Below are positions 1-7,631 of a stretch of 30,040 nucleotides of DNA, in pieces. How positions within the stretch are numbered: the stretch's first letter is position 1; each line of letters starts with the position of its first letter. The DNA comes from a virus, in the IMG/VR virus record IMGVR_UViG_3300009000_000031, positions 1-30,040 of that record, one strand, 5' to 3'. The position numbers and the translations under genes are program-made. The notes beneath the pieces are model-generated. The model searched no databases and was not told where the DNA came from. It saw nothing but the letters and a program-made list of their open reading frames with translations.

Positions 1-1
1 A

Positions 2-394
2 GCTGAAGCAGAACTAATGCGGTTACACCCTGACTTTGGTGACATCCGTGACAGTGATGAGTTCCACGAGTGGGCAGAAGAGCAGCCTAAGTGGGTACAA
101 GATGCGCTGTATGATAATGACAATGACGCACGTTCTGCTGCTAGAGCCATTGATTTGTACAAAGCTGACATGGGCATTGCTAAAACAAAACCTAAGTCAG
201 ATAAAGCTGCAGCTAAGTCTGTATCTACAAAAGACTCACGTAGTAAGCCACAGGAAAATGAGGCAACTACATATCTAAAAGAATCACAGGTACAAAAGAT
301 GTCGCCGCAAGAGTATGAAAAGCGGTCTGACGAAATCATGGAAGCTATCCGTAGTGGAAAGTTTATCTATGATGTATCTGGCTCTGCTAGATAA
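2..394 (+). CDS. Probable capsid scaffold/assembly protein, C-terminal part (5' truncated)
   Basis: The frame is open from base 2 at the window edge, so this is the 3' end of a longer gene; the first in-frame ATG at 17 is probably internal. The visible 130 residues are charged and Ala/Lys/Asp-rich, with no membrane segment. They include an LHPDFGDIRDSDEFHEW-type stretch and an Ala/Arg helix running into IDLYKADMG. As I recall, this pattern occurs in proteins encoded just upstream of the capsid gene in marine podoviruses. Low complexity, high charge and the position immediately before the major capsid gene fit a scaffold that is removed during head maturation. No catalytic motif is visible. 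The role rests mainly on position and composition. Confidence 0.6.
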   Translation, partial: AEAELMRLHPDFGDIRDSDEFHEWAEEQPKWVQDALYDNDNDARSAARAIDLYKADMGIAKTKPKSDKAAAKSVSTKDSRSKPQENEATTYLKESQVQKMSPQEYEKRSDEIMEAIRSGKFIYDVSGSAR

Positions 395-402
395 AAAAAG
401 TG

Positions 403-430
403 TTGACAAATAGTTATTTGTAAGTATAAC
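403..430 (+). promoter_or_regulatory. Sigma-70-like promoter for the capsid operon
   Basis: A perfect -35 TTGACA (403-408) and a -10 TATAAC (425-430) are separated by 16 bp in the gap between the scaffold stop codon and the capsid start. The start site would fall near 437, giving a leader of about 200 nt. It is the only good promoter match seen in a non-coding part of the rightward arm. The same TATAACTAT sequence occurs at the leftward promoter near 27053. No start site has been mapped. Confidence 0.65.
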
Positions 431-433
431 TAT
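407..433. repeat. Nested inverted repeats over the capsid promoter
   Basis: Two perfect dyads share bases. CAAATA-GT-TATTTG spans 407-420. ATAGTTAT (410-417) is complementary to ATAACTAT (426-433) with 8 bases between. They cover the end of the -35, the spacer and the -10, a usual place for an operator. A repressor site is inference, and AT-rich promoter DNA can form such dyads by chance. Confidence 0.45.
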
Positions 434-441
434 AGTCAGAT

Positions 442-475
442 TAGTGTAACTGTGTAGCGCAACATGGTTACACTA
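442..475 (+). ncRNA. 5' stem-loop of the capsid mRNA leader
   Basis: Bases 442-455 pair with 462-475 along 14 consecutive positions, two of them G-U, closing a six-base loop AGCGCA. With the promoter at 403-430, the hairpin would begin within about 5 nt of the predicted transcript start. No T-run follows it, so it does not look like a terminator. A 5'-terminal hairpin of this kind can protect an mRNA from end-dependent decay. The pairing is read directly from the sequence; the function is inferred. Confidence 0.6.
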
Positions 476-633
476 CTATTCGCAAACAGCCAAGTCTTAC
501 GGATTACCTGACGAACATGGCCCGTAGAATAGCAGGACGGCCATCTTGCTAAAATACGCACCCAATGTGAATCAGCCTCCTGATTAGTCTTGCGAGTTTG
601 TATCTGTAAAATGCTACAATAGGAGATTTTAAA
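476..633 (+). other. Capsid mRNA leader with further hairpins
   Basis: This part of the leader contains no convincing gene. ATGGCC (517-522) can pair with GGCCAT (539-544). AGCAGGA (531-537) can instead pair with TCTTGCT (544-550), and the two pairings exclude each other. AATCAG (570-575) pairs with CTGATT (580-585) around a CCTC loop. AGGAG at 621-625 is the capsid ribosome-binding site, 8 bases before the ATG. Leader-type regulation is possible but unproven. Confidence 0.5.
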
Positions 634-1692
634 ATGGCATTTACTTCCGCTGCGGGGTATGGCAATCTTCCTAACGGTAATTTTTCACCCGTAATTTACA
701 GCAAACAGGTGCAACTTGCTTTCCGCAAGTCTGCTGTTGCTGAAGCTATCTCAAACTCCGATTACTTCGGTGAGATTGCTAACATGGGTGATTCCGTGAA
801 GATTATCAAGGAACCCGAAATCACAGTTAAGGCTTATGAGCGTGGTACAACAATCACCCCACAAGACCTTGACGATGAAGACTTCAGCCTGACAATTGAC
901 AAAGCTAACTACTTTGCATTTAAGGTTGACGACATTGAAGAGGCACACAGCCACGTTAACTTCCAGTCTTTGGCAAGTGACCGTGCTGCGTACCGTTTGG
1001 CTGACCAGTTTGACCAAGACGTTCTTGGCTACTTGTCAGGCTACAAGCAGTCTGCACTTCATGCAAATGCTGACACAGTAAACACAACTGTTAACGGTTC
1101 TGTTGCTGTTTCAACTGCAGGTACAGACGAATTGCTTGCCAGCATGAAGCTGGACGCATCTGACTTTAACTCTGGTACTGCGGGTGAAGCGATTGCTATC
1201 CTGCCACGTACTGGTGCAGGTGCTGCTCCAACTGCCGCAGGTGATGCAAATCCGTTGCAAATCATTGCCCGTATGTCACGTCTGCTAGACCAGCAGAATG
1301 TTGACACACAGGGTCGTTGGCTTGTTCTTGATCCAGTGTTCATGGAAGTATTGAAAGACGAAGATTCTCGTCTGTTTGATGCTGACTTTGGTGGGTCAGG
1401 CTTGCAGAACGGCATTGTAAGCAACAACATCCACGGCTTCACCGTGTACTCGTCTAACAATTTGCCAGCACTTGGTACTGGTCCTTCCTTTGCAGGAACA
1501 AACAGTGCCGTTAACTTTGGTGTAATTGTTGCTGGTCATTCATCTGCTGTTGCAACTGCAGAGCAGATTAATAAGACCGAAACCTACCGTGACCCTGACA
1601 GCTTTGCTGACATTGTTCGTGGTATGCATTTGTATGGTCGCAAGATTCTCCGTCCAGAGGCTCTTGTGAACGCCATCTACCACTTAGCGTAA
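634..1692 (+). CDS. Major capsid protein
   Basis: This 352-residue protein forms the icosahedral head shell. Its length, the position after a scaffold-like gene, and the order before the tail adaptor and nozzle genes all fit the HK97-fold capsid proteins of marine podoviruses. Visible hallmarks are an N-terminal region with AFRKSAVAEAISNSDYFGEI, a likely E-loop with FAFKVDDIEEAHSH near residues 95-110, and a C-terminal YRDPDSFADIVRGMHLYG segment before KILRPEAL. There is no signal peptide or membrane segment. The start has AGGAG 8 bases upstream. Codon choice looks richer in G/C-ending codons than in the tail genes, in keeping with very high expression. Its own promoter, the 5' hairpin and a downstream terminator form a high-output unit with the next gene. 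Confidence 0.88.
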   Translation: MAFTSAAGYGNLPNGNFSPVIYSKQVQLAFRKSAVAEAISNSDYFGEIANMGDSVKIIKEPEITVKAYERGTTITPQDLDDEDFSLTIDKANYFAFKVDDIEEAHSHVNFQSLASDRAAYRLADQFDQDVLGYLSGYKQSALHANADTVNTTVNGSVAVSTAGTDELLASMKLDASDFNSGTAGEAIAILPRTGAGAAPTAAGDANPLQIIARMSRLLDQQNVDTQGRWLVLDPVFMEVLKDEDSRLFDADFGGSGLQNGIVSNNIHGFTVYSSNNLPALGTGPSFAGTNSAVNFGVIVAGHSSAVATAEQINKTETYRDPDSFADIVRGMHLYGRKILRPEALVNAIYHLA

Positions 1693-1705
1693 AGGAGAAT
1701 AGATT

Positions 1706-2215
1706 ATGGCTACTGTAACTACTCTTGCCTCTACTGCCCGTGGCGTTGGCGCACGGGGTCGTCAGCCGTACATGGTACAGCAAACGATTGATTTGGCTGC
1801 TGCAGTAACTGCTAAAGGTTCTGCTCTTGCTGCCAATGACATCATTGAAGCGATTACCGTACCTGCTGAAACACTCATTCTTACCGCAGGGTTTGAAATG
1901 ACTGCTTCTGTACAAACGGCTGCTGATGGTTGTACTGCTAACCTTGGTGTTACTGGTGTAGATGTTACTCGTTTTGTGTCAGCTTTTGACATTGACGATA
2001 ACTCTGCTTCTTTGACATCTGGTGTTGGCTATGCAACTATGGCTGATGCATCTGCTCCAATCTTCATCGAAGCTGAAGACACAATTGACTGGGAACTTCA
2101 GGCAGCAACTACTGCTCCAACTGAAGGTAAAGTCCGTGTGTTCGCAGTTCTGATGAATATGGCAGACACAGGTGACATGGCTGCTGATGAAGTAGATCGT
2201 GACACACTTGCCTAA
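1706..2215 (+). CDS. Probable capsid decoration/head stabilisation protein
   Basis: This 169-residue protein is rich in Ala, Thr, Val and Asp, with no membrane segment or enzymatic motif. Alternating hydrophobic stretches such as ETLILTAGFEMTASV and KVRVFAVLMNMAD suggest a beta-rich fold. AGGAG lies just before the ATG, and only 13 bases separate it from the capsid gene, so both should share one mRNA that ends at the terminator at 2221-2258. Its codon use resembles that of the capsid gene. Co-transcription with the capsid gene inside a terminator-bounded unit suggests a product needed in similar copy number, such as a shell-decorating protein. No family could be named with certainty. Confidence 0.6.
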   Translation: MATVTTLASTARGVGARGRQPYMVQQTIDLAAAVTAKGSALAANDIIEAITVPAETLILTAGFEMTASVQTAADGCTANLGVTGVDVTRFVSAFDIDDNSASLTSGVGYATMADASAPIFIEAEDTIDWELQAATTAPTEGKVRVFAVLMNMADTGDMAADEVDRDTLA

Positions 2216-2220
2216 ATAGT

Positions 2221-2258
2221 TGAGGGGGCAGGGCAACTTGCCCCTTCACTTTTCTTTT
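2221..2258 (+). terminator. Rho-independent terminator after the capsid operon
   Basis: Bases 2221-2230 pair with 2239-2248 (ten pairs, one G-U, with a GGGGCA/TGCCCC core) around an 8-base loop. The stem is followed by CTTTTCTTTT. It starts 5 bases after the decoration-gene stop. No promoter is visible between it and the next gene, so the tail genes probably depend on read-through, which would set their lower expression. Confidence 0.85.
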
Positions 2259-2270
2259 GAGGAATCATAG

Positions 2271-2999
2271 ATGGCTACGACATTTTTACAATTAGTAAAT
2301 CAAGTAAACAGACGTTTGAATGAAGTTGAACTAACTTCTGCAAACTTTGCAAGTGCGACAGGTTTTTATGCACACGCAAAGGACGCTGTTAATGCATCTA
2401 TTAGATATATAAATCAATCCGAATTTGAGTGGCCTTTTAACCATAATGTAGAAGAATTAACACTAACGGCTAATCAGAGCCGTTATTCTTTTCCTGCTGA
2501 TTGCAAGGTAATTAACTTTGATACTTTTAGAATTAAAGAAAATAGTTCACTAGGTAATTCTACAACTCGTATATTACCTATGACATATGAAGAATACTTA
2601 GATAAATTTGTAGCACAAGAATATAACAACACCAGTTTTCAAGGTGTTCCCACCCGTGTAGTACACGCCCCTTCCCTTGAGTTTATTTTATCCCCAGAAC
2701 CAAATGCTGCATATGAGTTAGTATATGAGTACTTTAACTTTACTGCTGACTTATCTGCAAACAGTGATACAATAGTAATACCTGATAGGTTTGTTCATGT
2801 GATTGTAGATGGTGCTATGCACTATGCGTACTTGTTCCGTGGTAATACGCAAGATGCGTTGGTAATGAAAGAAAAGTTTGATGAAGGCATTAAATATATG
2901 CGTTCAATGTTGATTAACCGTACACGGTATGTGCGTTCTTATATGATTCCGCAAAACACAGGTGGTGGCCTTAGATACGGATATTCTTCAATAACATAG
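2271..2999 (+). CDS. Head-tail adaptor, tail tubular protein A-like (T7 gp11 type)
   Basis: This 242-residue protein lies right after the head genes. It begins with a helical FLQLVNQVNRRLNEVEL segment. It continues with DAVNASIRYINQSEFEWPFN and then RYSFPADCKVINFDTFRI, and ends in a helical C-terminus with DRFVHVIVDGAMHYAYLFRG. This is the pattern of the gp11/gp4 adaptor family, whose dodecamer sits between portal and nozzle. T7 gp11 is about 196 residues, so this is somewhat longer. GAGGAA precedes the ATG. Codons become markedly more A/T-ending than in the two upstream genes. The next gene starts 9 bases later and encodes the nozzle, the usual partner. Confidence 0.78.
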   Translation: MATTFLQLVNQVNRRLNEVELTSANFASATGFYAHAKDAVNASIRYINQSEFEWPFNHNVEELTLTANQSRYSFPADCKVINFDTFRIKENSSLGNSTTRILPMTYEEYLDKFVAQEYNNTSFQGVPTRVVHAPSLEFILSPEPNAAYELVYEYFNFTADLSANSDTIVIPDRFVHVIVDGAMHYAYLFRGNTQDALVMKEKFDEGIKYMRSMLINRTRYVRSYMIPQNTGGGLRYGYSSIT

Positions 3000-3008
3000 G
3001 GGTAATTT

Positions 3009-5189
3009 ATGGCTGATGCATGGAAAACCTATGCCGTTGAGTTTCGTGGTGGTCTTATAAGTAATCTGTCACCTTTGCAGCAGGGTATTAACGCACCGGG
3101 TAGCGCAAGAATACTACGTAACTTTGAACCGTCTGTTGAAGGTGGCTATCGTAGAATTGAGGGCTATGACAAATACGACAGTAATATAATTCCGCCATAT
3201 GGCGCACCAAAGGTACATGGTGGTAGTCAAAGCGGTACATCACTTACAATAGCAAATATACACCAAACACCTGTTGCGGGTGATGTGTTGACATTTACAG
3301 GTGGTGCAGTTGCAGGTGCGGCGCAGACAGGTACATCACTAGACGTAGACGGATTAGATGTAACCCCATCTGTAAATGATACATTTACTATAGAAGGTGA
3401 CACAACTGTATACACAGTAAGCGCAGCAACGGCTCTTGTAGGTACAGCATCTACTCTTACAATAACACCAGAGTTAGCAGTTACTCCTACAGACAACGCT
3501 GTTCTTAGTTTCAGATATACTATAGCCACAGGCGGCGTGAGTTTTTCTGCAGGTGTAAACAGAGCAACATTAACATTTGACCAAACAATGGTGGTCAATC
3601 CGTCAGATCAAGATGACATTACGTTTGTATCTACCGTACTAGACTACCTTGCATTAGGCGTAGCAAGCTGGGAAAGCCAAGCTATTGTTGCTAAAAATGA
3701 TGACATATACAGCACTACAGGTACTGGCTATACTAAAATAAATGTGCCTAGTTATGGTACTGTATTAGTAAATGGTGGAAGCCAAACAGGTTCGTCATTA
3801 GCGGTAGATGGTTTAGACGCTACTCCGCAACCACAAGATCAGTTTACTATTGCTGGTGTAGACTTAATATATACAGTTACAGCAGCACCTAGCGTTACTT
3901 CTGGTGCAGCAACTATAAGCATAGACCCAGCACTTAACTCTAGCCCAGCAGATAATGCCGCCATTACATTTATATCTACCAGTAGAGAAGGTGCATCACG
4001 TACCCGGTTTGCTAAATACAACTACGATGGTACGCAAAAGATTGCTATAGTTGACGGTGCCAATGCACCAGCCACATATGATGATAGTATATTTACAGTA
4101 CTAAACGATGCTCCAGCAGATGTAAAAGGCTCATCTTTTGTAAGCAATTTTAAAAATGCTTTGTTCTTTGGTAAAGGAACTAATCTTAATTTTACTGCAC
4201 CATATACAGACAATGACTTTTCAGTAGCTAATGGCGCAGGTGCAATCAACGTAGGCTCACCAATTACTGGACTAGAAGTATTTCGTGACCAATTAATTAT
4301 TTTTACTGAAGTATCTATACAAAGATTAGTCGGTAACACTATCGCAGACTTTACATTGCAGCCAGTAACAAACGATATTGGCTGTATTGAAAGTGACACC
4401 ATTCAAGAAGTCGGCGGTGACATTATGTTCTTAGCACCTGATGGTCTGCGACTGTTAAGTGCAACAGATAGAATTGGTGACTTTGGATTAGGTGTTGTAT
4501 CTAAAACTATACAGGATGACTTAACGACATTTATTTCAGCGAATACAAATTTTTCAAGTTGTGTTATTAGAGAAAAGTCGCAGTATAGAATATTAGGGTA
4601 CAACAATAACATTACGCAGGAAAATGCTCAAGGTATTATTGCTACGCAGTTTGCAGAACAGGGCGGTGCAAATATGCAGTATGCAGAAACAAGAGGCATA
4701 CGAGCATATGTAGCAGACAGTAACTACCACTTAAATACAGAAGTCGTGGTTTTTGCTAATAATGATGGCTACTTGTATCAAATGGAATCAGGAAGTGATT
4801 TTGATGGTACACCAATACTAATTACTTTTGCTACGCCGTTTATTCCTATTGAAGACCCACGTGTACGAAAAACTTTTTATAAGATATTTTTGTACACAGA
4901 TCCACAAGGTAGTGTGGCATTTGATTTAAGTTTAAAGTTAGATTTTGACGAATCAGGTATAATACAACCAGCACCTATTAACATTCAAAACACACAGGGT
5001 ACTGTTGGTTTCTTTGGACAAGGTACATTTGGTGTAACATCATATGGAGCCAAGCTAGTTAAACTATTTGAAAGTCAAGTTGTTGGTTCAGGATTTGCAG
5101 TTTCATTCTTGTTTGATTCTGCTACAGAGGCACCGCCGTTTTCCCTTGACGCATTAACGGTAGAATATGCCACTAACTCAAGAAGGTAA
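3009..5189 (+). CDS. Tail nozzle, tail tubular protein B-like (T7 gp12 type)
   Basis: This 726-residue protein is near the size of T7 gp12 (about 794) and directly follows the adaptor gene. The N-terminus (AVEFRGGLISNLSPL, then APGSARILRNFEPSVEGGYRRIEGY at about residues 29-53) is typical of nozzle and stabilisation proteins of podoviruses. The core has LEVFRDQLIIFTE near residue 420, followed by propeller-like beta stretches. Three copies of a Gly/Ser/Thr beta unit (about residues 71-100, 104-170 and 256-324) are inserted in the first half. The protein should form the hexameric tail tip that contacts fibres and internal proteins. The ATG follows AGGGG. The tail-fibre gene begins 5 bases after its stop codon. 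Confidence 0.75.
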   Translation: MADAWKTYAVEFRGGLISNLSPLQQGINAPGSARILRNFEPSVEGGYRRIEGYDKYDSNIIPPYGAPKVHGGSQSGTSLTIANIHQTPVAGDVLTFTGGAVAGAAQTGTSLDVDGLDVTPSVNDTFTIEGDTTVYTVSAATALVGTASTLTITPELAVTPTDNAVLSFRYTIATGGVSFSAGVNRATLTFDQTMVVNPSDQDDITFVSTVLDYLALGVASWESQAIVAKNDDIYSTTGTGYTKINVPSYGTVLVNGGSQTGSSLAVDGLDATPQPQDQFTIAGVDLIYTVTAAPSVTSGAATISIDPALNSSPADNAAITFISTSREGASRTRFAKYNYDGTQKIAIVDGANAPATYDDSIFTVLNDAPADVKGSSFVSNFKNALFFGKGTNLNFTAPYTDNDFSVANGAGAINVGSPITGLEVFRDQLIIFTEVSIQRLVGNTIADFTLQPVTNDIGCIESDTIQEVGGDIMFLAPDGLRLLSATDRIGDFGLGVVSKTIQDDLTTFISANTNFSSCVIREKSQYRILGYNNNITQENAQGIIATQFAEQGGANMQYAETRGIRAYVADSNYHLNTEVVVFANNDGYLYQMESGSDFDGTPILITFATPFIPIEDPRVRKTFYKIFLYTDPQGSVAFDLSLKLDFDESGIIQPAPINIQNTQGTVGFFGQGTFGVTSYGAKLVKLFESQVVGSGFAVSFLFDSATEAPPFSLDALTVEYATNSRR

Positions 5190-5194
5190 AAACT

Positions 5195-7624
5195 ATGGGA
5201 ACAGGATACACTAGAAACGATACAGCTAATAATATTGCTGATGGTAACGTAATTAACGCTGCTGACTTTGATGGCGAATATGATGCCATTGAAGCAGCCT
5301 TTAATGCTACCACAGGACATACACACGATGGTACTGCTGCAGAAGGTGGTCCTATTACTGTGGTTGGCCCTGTGCAAGATGTGGTTGTGTCGTCTACAGA
5401 AATGCGTCCTAAGACGACTAACACACTAGACCTTGGTACATCTTCTCTTGAGTATAAAGACCTTCACCTTGCTGGTACAGCAAACTTACCTACCGTAGAC
5501 ATTGACGCAGGTGCTATTGACGGAACTACCATTGGTGCTAATAGTGCTGCTGCTGGTACATTTACTAACCTTACAGGCAGCACAGACCTTACGTTAGCTA
5601 GCGGCGCAACTGTGACTGCTATTCTTGACGAAGACACAATGACTTCAGATAGTGATACAGCACTAGCTACGCAGCAATCTATTAAAGCATACGTAGATTC
5701 TCAAATAGGTGGAGCAGATGAACTCAGTGAAGTACTTTCTAACGGTAATACTACTGGTGGTAATAATATTGATGTAGATGATAATGACAGAATCCGTGTT
5801 GGTGCTAATCCTGATTTAGAAATATATCACGATACTGCATCTAATCAAAGTAGAATTTTTGCAGCAGGTACTGGTGATTTGCGTATTGCTGCTACAGATT
5901 TAAGATTGTCTGCTACTGCTGGTACTGAAACATACTTACATGGTACTGCTAATGGTGCTGTAGACATCTACTATGATAACTCTATTAAACTTTCAACAGA
6001 AAGCACAGGCATTGATGTTACTGGAAATGTAGATTTATCTACTGATGCATCTGCTATTAATCTTGGTGCAGGTAGCGAAGTAAATATTACACACGTAGCA
6101 GATACAGGCGTAACACTAAACGTAGAAAACTCTACAACAAACGCAGTAACTGATGTTCTTAAACTACAAGCACAAAGCAGTGGTACACCTGCTGTCGGCA
6201 TCGGTACTGGCGTTGAGTTTTCCACTGAAACTGCTTCAGGTAACTTAGAAATTGGTGGCGTTATTGAGTCATCAGCCAGCGGCTTAACACCTACATCTGA
6301 AGAATTTGACATGATATTCAAAACCATGTCAACTGGTACTGCTGCTGCAGAACGCTTAAAGCTGAATGGTTCGGGTGCTACTGTTGGTAATGTCAATGTA
6401 GATGGCAACACTGTTAGCAGCACAGATACTAACGGCGATATTAACCTATCACCAAACGGAACTGGTACAGTTGTAATTAATACAGACCTCGATGTTGATA
6501 ATATTAATATTGATGGTAATGCTATTACAAGCACAAATGCTAACGGTAACATTGAACTTACTCCTGCTGGCACTGGAGAAGTTGACATTACCAAGGTAGA
6601 CATTGACAGTGGTGCTATTGACGGTATTACTTTAGGTACAAACAGTCCTGTTACGGAAGCGCAAATTGACAATATTAATATTGATGGCAATGCTATTACA
6701 TCTACCGATACAAACGGTAATATTGCACTGACACCAGATGGCACAGGCGAAGTTGATATTAGCAAAGTTGATATTGATGGCGGTGCTATTGACGGTGTAA
6801 CTATTGGTACTAATAGTCCAGTAACAGAGTTACAAGTAGATAATATAAATATTAACGGCAACAGTATTATAAGTACAGATACGGCTGGAGACATTATACT
6901 TGATCCTAATACCACAGGTAATGTTTTTATAGGCAACTTTGAATTTGACGCAGACCAAAGTATAGGTGCGGGTCAAGATAATTATGTGTTGACATATGAT
7001 AACACTGGTGGTACAATACAGCTTGAAGCATTACCGGGAACAAGTATATCAAGTGATACATCACCTGCTCTTGGTGGTACACTTACTGCAGATGGCTTTA
7101 ACATTGAGTTTGATGACAGTGGTGCAGCAACAGATGATCGCTTGCGGTTTGGTACAGGTAATGACCTAGAGATTTATCACGATGGTACTGACAGTATTAT
7201 TGATAATGCTACAAGTGAAGGTAGCATCAAGATTCAAGATACATCATCTACTGTATTAGAGATTGGTGCAGATGAAGTTACTGTAACAGGACGTGCATTA
7301 AGTTCAGATGGAACTGATGCTGTTACAGCAGAAGATGATGCTAGTTTTGATTTATCTGCTAATACTAATTTTGAATGTACCCCTACTGCCGATGCAGAAA
7401 TTACATTTTCTAATATTGTAGAAGGTCAGTCAGGCAATATTAAGTTTGATAACTCTGGAGGACACGCTATTACTGCGAATGCTGTAGTTGCAATGAATGC
7501 ATCAGCACTAACTGCTCTACAAACAGCAGGTGTATATCACTTAGCTTATTATACAGTAGGTACATCAGGAACAAACGATGTGTTATTATCAGTATCAGGT
7601 TCACTGACATCAGAAGGTGTGTAA
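5195..7624 (+). CDS. Tail fibre protein with tandem 57-residue repeats
   Basis: This 809-residue protein is rich in Asp, Gly, Thr, Asn and Ile. The N-terminus (GYTRNDTANNIADGNVINAADFDGEYDA) is a typical start of marine phage tail fibres, probably the attachment to the nozzle. The middle carries units with NINIDGNAITSTDTNGNI and LTPDGTGEVDI motifs, beta-helix-like and suited to a long trimeric shaft. Two LEIYHD motifs (near residues 208 and 656) flank the repeats, suggesting an older duplication. The C-terminus (NVVEG-like SGNIKFDNSGGHAITA, then TAGVYHLAYYTVG) forms a compact beta end. The ATG follows AGAAGG. The protein probably acts in host binding or as the base for the adhesin encoded next. 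Confidence 0.72.
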   Translation: MGTGYTRNDTANNIADGNVINAADFDGEYDAIEAAFNATTGHTHDGTAAEGGPITVVGPVQDVVVSSTEMRPKTTNTLDLGTSSLEYKDLHLAGTANLPTVDIDAGAIDGTTIGANSAAAGTFTNLTGSTDLTLASGATVTAILDEDTMTSDSDTALATQQSIKAYVDSQIGGADELSEVLSNGNTTGGNNIDVDDNDRIRVGANPDLEIYHDTASNQSRIFAAGTGDLRIAATDLRLSATAGTETYLHGTANGAVDIYYDNSIKLSTESTGIDVTGNVDLSTDASAINLGAGSEVNITHVADTGVTLNVENSTTNAVTDVLKLQAQSSGTPAVGIGTGVEFSTETASGNLEIGGVIESSASGLTPTSEEFDMIFKTMSTGTAAAERLKLNGSGATVGNVNVDGNTVSSTDTNGDINLSPNGTGTVVINTDLDVDNINIDGNAITSTNANGNIELTPAGTGEVDITKVDIDSGAIDGITLGTNSPVTEAQIDNINIDGNAITSTDTNGNIALTPDGTGEVDISKVDIDGGAIDGVTIGTNSPVTELQVDNININGNSIISTDTAGDIILDPNTTGNVFIGNFEFDADQSIGAGQDNYVLTYDNTGGTIQLEALPGTSISSDTSPALGGTLTADGFNIEFDDSGAATDDRLRFGTGNDLEIYHDGTDSIIDNATSEGSIKIQDTSSTVLEIGADEVTVTGRALSSDGTDAVTAEDDASFDLSANTNFECTPTADAEITFSNIVEGQSGNIKFDNSGGHAITANAVVAMNASALTALQTAGVYHLAYYTVGTSGTNDVLLSVSGSLTSEGV
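6497..6900 (+). repeat. Tandem 171-bp repeat inside the tail-fibre gene
   Basis: Near-identical units begin at 6497, 6668 and 6839, each 171 bp apart (57 codons). The first two are full and the third diverges after about 60 bases. A shorter related unit lies just upstream, near 6392. Each full unit carries the NINIDGNAIT, LTPxGTGEVDI, GAIDGxTxGTNSPVTE sequence order. The spacing keeps the reading frame, so copies can be gained or lost without breaking the gene. Confidence 0.8.
6989..7017 (+). promoter_or_regulatory. Possible internal promoter in the tail-fibre gene
   Basis: TTGACA (6989-6994) is followed by 17 bp and TACAAT (7012-7017), an 11 of 12 match to the sigma-70 consensus. It lies inside a coding sequence, about 640 bases before the adhesin gene, so a chance match is possible. 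If active it would supply the long adhesin and later genes. Confidence 0.3.
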
Positions 7625-7631
7625 TTAAAAT

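Noticed and set aside
442-475. Leader hairpin as a terminator or a tRNA-like element
   Set aside because: No T-run follows the stem, and no cloverleaf with acceptor and T-arm could be folded by eye.
464-552. Two tiny frames in the capsid leader (464-511, 15 codons; 517-552, 11 codons) as leader peptides
   Set aside because: Neither has a ribosome-binding site, both lie within hairpin arms, and the peptides show no run of one amino acid typical of attenuator peptides.
6497-6900. Regular repeats as a CRISPR array
   Set aside because: Units are 171 bp, directly adjacent and in frame within a fibre gene; there are no short repeats with unique spacers.
5971-6936. Long open frame on the minus strand opposite the tail-fibre repeats
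   Set aside because: It mirrors the Asp/Gly/Thr repeat codons of the real gene, giving a Pro/Ser/Leu/Ile-rich product with no start signal or family.
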